A stretch of 64,000 bases of DNA, taken from assembly GCF_036250735.1 (NCBI RefSeq), contig NZ_CP109430.1, positions 6,386,001-6,450,000 on the forward strand, read 5' to 3'. Positions within the stretch are counted from its first letter, which is position 1. The number at the start of each line of letters is the position of its first letter. The notes under the pieces are model-generated. The model was given only the letters and a program-made list of their open reading frames with translations. It made no database searches and had not been told where the DNA came from. The stretch is from Streptosporangium sp. NBC_01495 (lineage in GTDB: Bacteria > Actinomycetota > Actinomycetes > Streptosporangiales > Streptosporangiaceae). A program made the translations under genes and the position numbers. Below, piece after piece: positions 42,534-51,400 of this stretch.

Positions 42534-43139
42534 TCATGACATTCGGTGGCTCGCTGTTTCCGCGGTCAACGCGGGCCGGTGGCGGTGCCCCGCGGAGGCG
42601 GGTCCCGCGATGTCCGCGGGGACGGGCTCGTGCGGTTCCGGCCACACCGAGTAGCGGCGCAGCCCGTACAGCAGTGGGCGGCGCGACTCCCGGCGCAGCA
42701 CGCGCTGGACCGCGCCCATCACGACGGTGTGGTCGCCGACCCGGTCGGCGCGCGACACCAGGCAGTCGGCTATGGAGTGGGCGTCCCGCACCAGGTGCGG
42801 GCCGCACGCCCCGCCGTCGACCGTCCACTCGGCGCGCTCGAAGCGGCGCGGATCGCCGGAGGCGAACAGCTCGGCCGTCGGCCGGGCGTTGTGGTCGAGA
42901 AGATTGAGGGTGAACCGCCGGGCGGCGAGCACCGCCGCCAGGGTCGGGCTGGCGTTGCGCACGCACACCAACAGGGTGGGCGGGGCGAGGGTGACACTGC
43001 AGACCGACGAGCAGGTTATGCCTTTGGGACTGCCGTCAGCGGAGACGACCGTCACGACCGCCACCCCGGTGGGGAAGCCCGCCATCAGGGCGCGGAAGTC
43101 ATCCTGGCCGGTCTGGTTCGTACTCGGTGCTTCGCGCAT
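42534..43139 (-). CDS. Flavin reductase (HpaC/ActVB-type)
   Basis: 201 residues with the start at ATG 43139. The FMN-binding split-barrel is evident: FPTGVAVVTVVSADGSPKGITCSSVCSVTLAPPTLLVCVRNAS, FTLNLLDHN and an RADRVGDHTVVMGAVQRV strand, all typical of NAD(P)H:flavin oxidoreductases that serve two-component monooxygenases. The C-terminal ~25 residues are an Arg/His/Ala-rich extension. It is the first gene of the leftward tailoring operon, 84 bases downstream of a SARP-type promoter, and should supply FMNH2 to the DszC-like enzyme. Confidence 0.9.
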   Translation of the reverse strand: MREAPSTNQTGQDDFRALMAGFPTGVAVVTVVSADGSPKGITCSSVCSVTLAPPTLLVCVRNASPTLAAVLAARRFTLNLLDHNARPTAELFASGDPRRFERAEWTVDGGACGPHLVRDAHSIADCLVSRADRVGDHTVVMGAVQRVLRRESRRPLLYGLRRYSVWPEPHEPVPADIAGPASAGHRHRPALTAETASHRMS

Positions 43140-43222
43140 GTGATACCGCCTCTGCTGGCCGGGAGCGCCGGTCCGGACCGTACGCGACGACGTCCGGGAA
43201 CCGCCTGCAATCACGTGAGCTC

Positions 43223-43265
43223 ACGCTATGAGCGTCGGCTCTCGATGCTCTCTTTCCCTTCTCTC
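43223..43265 (-). promoter_or_regulatory. SARP operator and promoter of the flavin reductase operon
   Basis: Read on the minus strand: GAGAGAA (43265-43259), AAGAGAG (43254-43248) and GAGAGCC (43243-43237) lie on an 11-base period, then 8 bases, then -10 TAGCGT (43228-43223). The GCTCATAGCGT end (minus strand) is identical to that at 26214-26224 upstream of the fusion gene. Confidence 0.7.
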
Positions 43266-43298
43266 ACCGGCCCCGGCCTGGGCGGGGCCGTGGGACGA

Positions 43299-43331
43299 CG
43301 AGGCCGCCGGAGCGGTGCTCCGGCGGCCTCG
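43299..43331 (-). terminator. 15-bp perfect-stem hairpin after the WrbA gene
   Basis: Arms 43299-43313 and 43317-43331 are perfectly complementary with a GGT loop, 27 bases past the WrbA stop. The hairpin separates that gene from the SARP-controlled promoter just to the left. A second GGCCCCG/CGGGGCC hairpin lies at about 43270-43290. Confidence 0.75.
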
Positions 43332-43358
43332 GGTGGCGCCTGTGGTGTCGGGCGGACG

Positions 43359-43976
43359 TCACGCGGTCGCGGCTCGCAGCGGCTTGAGCGCCCCGGCGAT
43401 CCGGGCGAAGCGGGCACCGTGGTATTCGGCGGCGGCGTACACGTGCTTGGCCAGGTCCTCGTCGCCGTCGCGGATGCTGATGCCGTACGGGTTGCCGCCC
43501 GCGGCGTGGATGAGGTCGTAGTCGGCGTATCCGGTGGGGACGATGATCGAGCCCCAGTGGTGCATCACGTTGTAGAGGGCGACCAGGGTGGTCTCCTGCC
43601 CCCCGTGGACCTCGTAGCTGCTGGTGAATCCGGTCGCCGCCTTGCCGGTCAGCTCGCCCTCCTGCCAGATCTTGCCGGTCATGTCGAGGAACTGCTTGAG
43701 CTGGGAGCTGACGTTGCCGAAGCGGGTGGGCGTGCCGAAGGCGAAACCGTCGGCCCAGACGAGATCGTCGACGGTGGCCTCCTCGATGTGCGCGGTGGCG
43801 TCACAGTGGTCCCGCCAGGCCGGGTTGGAGTCGATCGCCGAACGGGGCGCCAGCTCGGGAACGCGGCGCAGCCGGACCTCCGCCCCCGCCGAGGCGACGC
43901 CACAGGCCAGGGCCTCGGCGAGCGCGTGCACGTTTCCCGTCGCCGAGTAGTAGATCACTGCGATTCGGATATTCAT
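43359..43976 (-). CDS. WrbA-like NAD(P)H:quinone oxidoreductase
   Basis: 205 residues from ATG 43976 with GAGAGGTGG upstream. Flavodoxin fold: FMN phosphate loop YYSATGNVHALA (usually YSxTGhxxxla), ADGFAFGTPTRFGNVSSQLKQFLDMTG, and the WrbA-typical SSYEVHGGQETTLVALYNVMHHWGSIIVPTGY. It carries out two-electron reduction of quinones, avoiding semiquinone radicals. It is 92 bases downstream of the SARP gene on the same strand and may be co-transcribed. With the hydroquinone-reductase-like protein it suggests a quinone, quinone-imine or aminophenol intermediate in the pathway (inference). Confidence 0.9.
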   Translation of the reverse strand: MNIRIAVIYYSATGNVHALAEALACGVASAGAEVRLRRVPELAPRSAIDSNPAWRDHCDATAHIEEATVDDLVWADGFAFGTPTRFGNVSSQLKQFLDMTGKIWQEGELTGKAATGFTSSYEVHGGQETTLVALYNVMHHWGSIIVPTGYADYDLIHAAGGNPYGISIRDGDEDLAKHVYAAAEYHGARFARIAGALKPLRAATA

Positions 43977-44068
43977 TGGTCCACCTCTCAACTGTTCATT
44001 GCCGGATCCCGCATGGCCGTACGCCGGCTCCGGTTCCGTGTGACGGCTCTCGCTCCGCATGACGGCCG

Positions 44069-46183
44069 TCAGCTCGCGGACGGCACGACCGCGACACCGT
44101 CCTGGTCGTCCGTGTCCGCGCCGACCTTGGCGATGCCGAGTTCCCGGCGGCCCAGCCTGGAACGGGCCGGTGACGGCACTCGGGACAGCCGGCCGCGATG
44201 GCGGGCGGCGAATCGCAGCCCCTCGGTCTCGAGTTCGAGCCAGGCACCCGGGTCGGACGTCACCATCTCGATCATCTGCTCGCACACCGCCGTCGGGCAC
44301 TCGATCAGGCCGGATCCCCCCGCCTCGCCTTTGAGCAGTCGCTCGGCGCCCTGGGCGAGCCCCAGCCAGCAGTCCGCGGCACGATCGAGCATGCCGGCCC
44401 GCTGCGCGACGGGCAGCTCGCTGAGGGAGCGTTCCCTGGCGTACACCCCCATCAGCTGGTGCATCCGGCAGCGCAACACCCCCATGTGGTCGGTGCCCGC
44501 CACGTCCAGCAGTCCCCGGTCGACGAGGTGCTCCAGGATCGGCTCCACCTCGGAGATCGGGGTGTCGACGGCGGCGGCGGCCACCCAGGCGCCGAAGTCG
44601 GGCACCTGCAGCATGCCCGCCGCGTACCAGACCCGCCGCGCGTCCGGGTCGAGGGCCTCGATGCTGGGGGCCAGGTAGGAGCGCATGTCGAACGCGCCGT
44701 GGGAGAGCTCGTCCAGCCGGCGGTCCGGATCGCTCAGCCGCTGCGCGAGGCCACCGATCTTGAGATGGGTACGGGAGGCCAGCCGGGCCGCGGCGGCACG
44801 CACCGAGAGCGCCAGCCTGCCGGTCGCGCCGACCACCTGGTCCACCGCCTCGGGCTCCGCCGCTACGCGGTGGACGCCCACGACCTTGCGCAGCAGCTCG
44901 ACCGACTGGTCGACGGTGAGCATGCCCACCTCGACGGGGAAGTTGCCCGGGACGTCGGACAGGTTCGACCGGCTGGTCATCAGCACCGCCGCCTCGGGCG
45001 TGGCCGGGATCAGCGGCCAGACGTGACCGGCCCCGAGCACGTCGTCGAGCATGATGAGCACGCGCCTGTGGTCGAGCAGGCTGCGGTAGATCGCGGCCCG
45101 CTCGGCGAGCTGCTTCGGGATGGCGGTGTCGGCGACGCCGAAGGAACGCAGGAAGCAGGACAGCACGTCGCCGACGTCGACCGGGTCGGGCCGGGAACCG
45201 CGCAGGTCGGCGTAGAGCTGTCCGTCGGGGAACTCGTCGCGCAGCTGGTGGGCCACGTGCAGGGCCGTGGCCGACTTGCCGGAGCTCCACTTGCCGTAGA
45301 CGCCGCAGATGCGGGCGCCGTGGCTGTCGGCCGTCAGCGCGGCGCGGATACGGCGCTCGTGTTCCGGCCGGCCGACGTAGTCGGGCAGGTCCGCGACGAG
45401 CTGGGCGGGCACGTTGACGGGCGCGTCCTCGGAGACGTGAACCGGTTCGCCCGCCAGGACGCGCTGGTGCATCTCTCGCAGGGTCGGGCCGGGTTCGAGG
45501 CCGAGCTCGTCGACGAGGAGCGCCCGACCCGCGGCGTAGGTCTCCAGCGCCTCCGCCCGCCGGTCGGCGCAGTACAGCGCGTACATCAGCTGCGCGCGCA
45601 GGCCCTCCCGCAGGGGATACCGCTCCACCAGGGCCATCAGCTCGTCGATCAGCTCCCGGCCGCGACCGCACTGGAGCTCCAGGTCGATGCATTCCTCGAT
45701 GACCGACAGCCGCCGCTCCTCCCACTTGGCGGCGACGGCCTGCACGGCGGGGCTGTCGACCTCGGCGAGCACCGGGCCGCGGAACAGCGACAGCGCGCAG
45801 CGGAAACGGGACGCCGCCAGCGTCCGATCGCCCTGCGCGGCCAGCGAACGGGCGTCGGCGACCTGCTCGTTGAACCGGTGCGCGTCGACGGTCTGCGGGG
45901 CGACGCGCAGGGCGTAACCCGGTGACGTCGTCTCGATGAGATCGGCGACGGCCCCGGCGAGCGCGAAAGAACGACGCAACTGCCATATGCACGTCTGCAC
46001 CTGCTCGGCGGCGGTCCGCGGCGGACTGCCCGCCCAGAGGGCCTCCACGATCTCCCCGACCGTCACGATGCGGCCGGCACTGTCCAGGAGCATCGTGAGC
46101 ACGATGCGCTGCCGGTTCTTGCCGACGACGACCGGTGTGTCACCGATCAGCACTTCAAGTGGACCCAGTATACGAAACAGCAT
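44069..46183 (-). CDS. SARP-family cluster activator with NB-ARC domain
   Basis: 704 residues from ATG 46183 (GAGG 5 bases upstream). An N-terminal OmpR-type winged helix (FRILGPLEVLIGD; RTAAEQVQTCIWQLRRSF; ETTSPGYALRV), BTAD (ALSLFRGPVLAEVDSP; LREGLRAQLMYALY; LGLEPGPTLREMHQRVL) and an NB-ARC ATPase whose Walker A reads GKWSSGKS rather than GxxGxGKT complete a short AfsR-like protein without C-terminal TPRs. SARPs activate by binding direct heptamers on an 11-bp period next to the -10; three such sites are in the window. It is the likely pathway-specific activator. Its own promoter region (46184 onward) shows no matching site. Confidence 0.9.
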   Translation of the reverse strand: MLFRILGPLEVLIGDTPVVVGKNRQRIVLTMLLDSAGRIVTVGEIVEALWAGSPPRTAAEQVQTCIWQLRRSFALAGAVADLIETTSPGYALRVAPQTVDAHRFNEQVADARSLAAQGDRTLAASRFRCALSLFRGPVLAEVDSPAVQAVAAKWEERRLSVIEECIDLELQCGRGRELIDELMALVERYPLREGLRAQLMYALYCADRRAEALETYAAGRALLVDELGLEPGPTLREMHQRVLAGEPVHVSEDAPVNVPAQLVADLPDYVGRPEHERRIRAALTADSHGARICGVYGKWSSGKSATALHVAHQLRDEFPDGQLYADLRGSRPDPVDVGDVLSCFLRSFGVADTAIPKQLAERAAIYRSLLDHRRVLIMLDDVLGAGHVWPLIPATPEAAVLMTSRSNLSDVPGNFPVEVGMLTVDQSVELLRKVVGVHRVAAEPEAVDQVVGATGRLALSVRAAAARLASRTHLKIGGLAQRLSDPDRRLDELSHGAFDMRSYLAPSIEALDPDARRVWYAAGMLQVPDFGAWVAAAAVDTPISEVEPILEHLVDRGLLDVAGTDHMGVLRCRMHQLMGVYARERSLSELPVAQRAGMLDRAADCWLGLAQGAERLLKGEAGGSGLIECPTAVCEQMIEMVTSDPGAWLELETEGLRFAARHRGRLSRVPSPARSRLGRRELGIAKVGADTDDQDGVAVVPSAS

Positions 46184-47155
46184 ATGCGCCTCGACATTCC
46201 CGCTAACGGCTGTGTAATCGGATCATCTCGCCTCGCCCCATCATCAATCCCCATTCCTGACCGGATATTCACGGCGCCCGGCCGGCCACGGGCGGGGACC
46301 GTCACGGTCGTTCGTCACCTCGCGTTTTCCTTTCCCGATGGCTCGCCGTTTCGGCGACGGAGCGGTGACGCGGAACGAATGTGACGCACCCATACCGCCA
46401 ATTCCGGACGATCACTATTCAGCATGACCGCACACATGATCTTGACTTAACAATACCCTCCCTCTCTTCACGTATAGCAAATTACCCCGTATATGGCAAG
46501 TCGGCCATGAATGGCGCAGCCAAGGTCAATAAGCAGCCGGGAAGCATAAATATCCCGACGTAATACTGATTTTTACCGCGACATAATGTGTCACACTGCG
46601 TCGCCCTGGGGAAACCCGGGTAAGCACCGGAAAGCCCGGGGGAAGAGGCCCGCGGCCGGGGCCGACAGGGAAGAGATGGCGGTTGACCAGAGCAGATCCG
46701 CCACTTTCCGCCTGGCGGCCGGCCGGTCACGACATCGGGCGCCGACGGCCCGGCGTGACGGGGCGAGGCGACCCCGGATTTCGGTCACCGTCGCCCACTC
46801 CCGCGCGGACCGCCCACAGGACCCGGTCGCAGAATCGCGATCCAAAGGCGGCGAACCGCGCCACAAAACGTTTCAAAAGTTGGGAGGTGAACATCGCCAC
46901 CTCAGGGAAACCACCGTTTCCCGATTATCGGGCGGCCATACAATACGGAAATTCCAGGACCTGCCGAGGATGGCCGAATCAAAAAATGCTCGACCCGGAG
47001 AATGGCATCGGCGAACAACCGCGTACGCGGCCAGGGCCCGGACGCGGCCGGTGACGGCGGCGAGAACACGCCGTCGGTGATCCGAATTCTCGGAGGCCTT
47101 TCCCGCCCAATCGACCACCATCCCATCGCGACATTCCGGTCATTCTTCATATACA
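46184..47155. other. Long intergenic region upstream of the SARP gene, no gene seen
   Basis: Almost 1 kb without a supportable gene; short frames on both strands lack homology, ribosome-binding sites and family motifs. About 46420-46580 is markedly less GC-rich than its surroundings and contains TTGACT and several TA-rich hexamers, so it may hold the SARP promoter or other regulatory sites with a long leader. I cannot define an operator in it. Confidence 0.6.
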
Positions 47156-47189
47156 GTCGCCCGGGTCTCCGATCGGAGACCCGGGCGAC
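47156..47189. terminator. 34-bp perfect palindrome downstream of the Pro-rich protein gene
   Basis: Arms 47156-47170 and 47175-47189 are perfectly complementary around a self-complementary GATC. It lies 122 bases past the stop of the leftward gene ending at 47311. It is probably a terminator; the full palindromy would also allow cruciform formation or protein binding. Confidence 0.6.
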
Positions 47190-47310
47190 GTCCTCTCAGG
47201 TCGCGCGGGGCCGGAACCGGGGCCCGTCACCTCGTGCCGGACGGCCCCGGAGCCACGGCGCGGTCATCCGGGTCAGGGCCGTGTGACGGCCGCGTTCGGT
47301 CCCTGAGCGC

Positions 47311-48180
47311 TCAGGGAGTCGGGGTGGGAGTGGGGGTCGGCGTCGGGGTCTCCGGCACGGTGGGGGTCGGTTCGGGGGTGGGGACGCCCGGGGTCTCCGA
47401 GGGAGGCGCCGGGGTCTCGGTAGGCGGCAGGGGGGGCTCCGAGGGAGGTAGCGGGGGCTCCGAGGGAGGCGGCACCGTGGGGGTCTCGACGGGCGGCGTG
47501 GGACAGATGACGGGCGTGCGCCACCTGCTGCCCGGCCGCCACTGGTTGACCGACCACCAGCCGCCGTTGCGCCAGAACTTCTTGCTGGGCCGCGTCAGGT
47601 CGAAGACGTAGGCGGCCGTCGCCGTATCGCCCGAGGTCGTGGCGGTCACCGAGACCCAGTCGCCCTGCCTGAGCGCGTTGCCCCGCCGCCCGGAGAGGGC
47701 CTTGGTGGTCTCGGCGATCGCGTACACCTTCTCGAAGCCGTCCTGGCTCTTGACGGTGATCGAGTCCTCCGCCAGGACGGTGGCCTCGCCGGTCTGGGCG
47801 AACACCGTGAAGCCGCAGCCGTCCTTCGCCGGTAGGACGAACTCGCCGTGCAGCGTGCCGGGGAACGCCAGCGGCGGTACCCGGGGCGGCGGCGTCGTGG
47901 CGGTGGGTGACGGCGTCGGCGTCTCGGTCAGGGTCGGGCTGGGAGTCGGGGTCAGCGTGGGTGTCTCGCTCACCGTCACCGACACGCTGGGCGTCGGCGT
48001 CGGCGATTCCGTCGGGGCGGGCGGCGGCGATGCCGCTGACGCCGAGGACACCCCGACACCGCCCGACGCCGCCAGCACGACGGCGGTGGCGACGACCATC
48101 GGGCGCGGGACGCGCCGTGGTGGTCCGCCCGATCCGCTCGACGACACCGCGTTGGGCCTGTCGGGATTTTGTAGCGTCAC
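47311..48180 (-). CDS. Secreted Pro/Thr-rich protein with a central OB-like domain
   Basis: 289 residues from GTG 48180, preceded by GGAGG 6 bases away. A ~25-residue cytoplasmic segment leads into a hydrophobic stretch (MVVATAVVLAASGGVGVSSASA), a signal or anchor. Then come a (T/S)P-rich linker, a ~100-residue domain (GTLHGEFVLPAKDGCGFTVF; DSITVKSQDGFEKVYAI; QGDWVSVTATTSGDTATAAYVFDL) resembling DUF5666-type beta domains, and a C-terminal tail of repeated PPSEPPLPP and PTPTP units. It could be a wall-spanning surface protein. Placed between the SARP and the PKS, it has no obvious role in the pathway. Confidence 0.75.
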   Translation of the reverse strand: MTLQNPDRPNAVSSSGSGGPPRRVPRPMVVATAVVLAASGGVGVSSASAASPPPAPTESPTPTPSVSVTVSETPTLTPTPSPTLTETPTPSPTATTPPPRVPPLAFPGTLHGEFVLPAKDGCGFTVFAQTGEATVLAEDSITVKSQDGFEKVYAIAETTKALSGRRGNALRQGDWVSVTATTSGDTATAAYVFDLTRPSKKFWRNGGWWSVNQWRPGSRWRTPVICPTPPVETPTVPPPSEPPLPPSEPPLPPTETPAPPSETPGVPTPEPTPTVPETPTPTPTPTPTP

Positions 48181-48401
48181 CTTGTTCCTCCATCTGGTTT
48201 GATCCGGAACCAGCGGGGGCGTCGATGGGGTGCTCACGCCCGCCGCCGAGACCGAGGACCACCGCCCGGTCGTGGTCCTCCATCGAGGGCGCGGGGAAGA
48301 CTGCCCGCTTCCGGAGAAGCCATGCCGACGAAACCAGCGATGAGCCAGCGAAATCGGACCTTTCGCCAGCTCACCCCCACGTTTCGCGAATTTAAACAAA
48401 T

Positions 48402-48435
48402 CCCCTTCCGGGCCTATGGACGTGTCCGGAAGGGG
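48402..48435 (-). terminator. Terminator hairpin after the PKS operon
   Basis: Complementary 10-base arms (48426-48435 and 48402-48411) lie 10 bases past the PKS stop; on the minus strand they are followed by ATTTGTTTAAATTC, a T-rich run resembling an intrinsic terminator. Confidence 0.7.
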
Positions 48436-48444
48436 GAAATGACA

Positions 48445-51400
48445 CTAGCCACTCGACTCCAGCTCGTTGTCCAGGATCTCGAAGAGCTCGTCGGCGGTCA
48501 CCGAGCGCAGCGCGGTGATGTCCTCCTCCTGGTCGGTCGCGCCCCATTTCGAGGCCAGCCCGCGAAGCCGGGACGCGATCCGCCGCCGCTGCTCCTCGCT
48601 CCACGCCACGTCCGTCAGCGCGGACTCCAGCTTGGCGATCTCGACGTCCAGGGCCGGCTCGGTCACGTCGCCGGACAGCTCGCGGAGCAGGTACCCGGCG
48701 ATGGCGCTCGCCGAGGGGAAGTCGAACACCAGCGTCGCGGGCAACCGCAGGCCGCTGGCGGCACCGAGCCGGTTGCGGAGCTCGACCGCGGACAGGGAGT
48801 CGAAGCCCAGGTCGAGCAGGCCTCGGCCCGGTTCGATCGACTCGCGGTCCTCGTGACCGAGCACGGCGGCGATGTGGGAGCGCACCTCGTCGAGCATCAG
48901 CCTGTCCCGGGCCTGGCCGGTCTCGGCGGCCATCCGCCGGGCGAGGGCCTGCCCGCCGTCGGGTCCGGCCGCCCTCCTGGCCGGGGTACGGACCAGGCCG
49001 CGCAGGATCGGCGGCACCTCCTCGGTGGCGGCCCGCACCCTGATCCGGGCGAGGTCCAGCCGCGCGGGCAGCAGCAGCGGCCGGTCGAGCCCGAGCGCGG
49101 CGCCGAACAGCGCGAGGCCCTCCTCCGCCTCCATCGGCAGGACGCCGGTGCGCGCGATCCGGCGCAGGCCGGTCCCGGACAGCCTGCCCGCCATGCCGCC
49201 GTGGTCGGCCCACGAGCCCCAGGCCAGCGCCGACCCGGCCAGCCCGGCCGCGTGCCGCGCCTGGGCGAGGGCGTCCAGGAAGGTGTTGGCCGCGGCGTAG
49301 TTGGCCTGTCCCGCGCTTCCGAACACCCCGGCGACGGAGGAGAACAGCACGAACGCCGCGAGATCGGCGGACGCGGTGAGCTCGTGCAGGTTCGTCGCCA
49401 CGTCGATCTTCGCCCGGAACACGGTGTCGATCCGTTCCGGGGTCAGCGCCCGCACCGTGCCGTCGTCGAGCACGCCCGCGGTGTGGAAGACGCCGGTGAG
49501 CGGGTGCGCGGCGGGAATCCGGTCCAGCAGCGCCGCCAGCTCGTCCCGGTCCGCCGCGTCGCAGGCGGCGACCTCGACTTCCGCGCCGTACCCCCTGAGC
49601 TCCGCCGCGAGGTCGCCGGACGCGGCCGGGCCCCGGCGGCCGGCGAGGACGAGGTGGCGGACGCCGTGGCCGGTCACCAGCCGCCTGGCGACGAGCCCGC
49701 CGAGCCCGCCGGTGCCGCCGACGATCAGCACCGTGCCGTCGGGGTCGAGCGCGCGGCCCTTCCCCGACGGCCCCTGGACGACTCTGGCCAGGCGTGGCGC
49801 GCGGATCGTCCCCTCGCGGACGGCCACTTCCGGCTCGGCCGAGCCGATCGCCTTCGGCAGCGCCCGGCGCGAGGACTCCTCGCCGTCGAGGTCGACCAGG
49901 GCGAACCTGCCCGGGTTCTCCGCGCGGGCGGAGCGCACCAGCCCCCACACCGGCGTGTACGGGAGGTCCGGCGCGTCGCCGTCCGCCGTGACGACGGCTC
50001 CCCTGGTCAGCACGGTGAGGCGGGCGGCGTCGAACCGCTCGTCGGCGAGCCAGCCCCGCAGCACGCCGAGCACGTCGCCGGTCACCGACCGCGCGGTCGC
50101 GCCGGGCACCCTCGGCACGGGGTAGACCACGACCTCCGGCACCGCGCCGCCGGCGTCGATCGCGCCGGCCAGGGCCTCCAGGTCCGCGTACCGCTCCGCT
50201 CCGTCCAGCCCGAGATCGTCCCCGCCCAGTACGGCGCGGCGGACCGGCGCCGTTCCCTCCGCGGGCACCGGTGTCCAGTCCAGGTGGTACAGCGACTCGT
50301 GCCCGGCCTCCCCCGGCCGCCCGGCCGGGATCGGGCGCGAGACGAGCGAGCCGACGGAGAGCACGGGCGTCCCGTCCTGGTCGGCGGCGTGCAGGGAGAC
50401 GCCGTCCTTTCCCTCGGGGGCGAGCCGCACCCGCAGCGCGGAGGCTCCCCGCGCGTGGATCGCCACCTCGGTCCACGCGAACGGCAGCCGGGGTTCGCCG
50501 CCGGAACCGGCGACGAGACCGGCGTGCAGGGCGGCGTCGGAGAGCGCCGGGTGGAGCTGGAAGCGTCCGGCCTGCGTCCGTACCTCGTCCGCCAGCGTGA
50601 CCTCGGCGAACACCTCCTCGCCCCGCCGCCAGGCCGCGGTGAGCCCCTGGAAAACCGGGCCGTAGCCGAGCCCCCGGGCCGCCAGGCTCTCGTACGCCCC
50701 GTCGAGCCCGATCGGCTCCGCGCCGGGCGGAGGCCACGACGACAGACCCGCCTGCGGGGCTACCACCGGCTCGCCCGCCACCCCGGTCGCGTGACAGGTC
50801 CAGCCGGTCTCCTCACCGGCGGACTCGATCCTGGAGTGGACGCCGACCGGCCGCTCCCCCTTCTCGTCCGCCGGACCGACCACGACCTGTAGCAGGACGG
50901 ACCGGTGCTCGGGCACCAGCAGGGGTGCCTGGAGCGTCAGCTCCCGCAGCGCGGCGCATCCCGCCTCGCCGGCCGCCGTGAGGGCCATCTCGACGAGGCC
51001 CGTGCCGGGCACGAGCACCGAGCCGCGCACCGTGTGGTCGGCGAGCCAGGGGTGGGAGCCGAGCGACACCCTGCCGGTCATCAGCACGCCGCCGGAACCG
51101 GCGAGCCCGACGGCCGAGGCCAGGAACGGGTGCCCGGTGTCCCGCCGGCCGAACGCGCCGGTGCCGCCCGCCGGGTCCGAGGCGTCCAGCCAGTAGCGGC
51201 GGCGCTGGAAGGCGTAGGTCGGCAGCTCGACCCGGCGGGCGCCGGTGCCGGCGAAGAAGGCGGGCCAGTCGACCGGCACACCCCGGGCGTGCAGGCGGCC
51301 GACCGTCTCGACCAGCGTGTCCGCCCCCGGCCGCTCGGCGCGCTGGCAGGCCAGGAAGAGCCGCGCGTCGTCCGGGGACTCCTGGCCCATCGCGGTGAGC

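Noticed and set aside
46586-47150. Several overlapping frames of 80-165 codons upstream of the SARP gene
   Set aside because: Frames on both strands are equally long, rich in Arg/Pro typical of GC-rich shadow frames, with no family motifs or good start signals.
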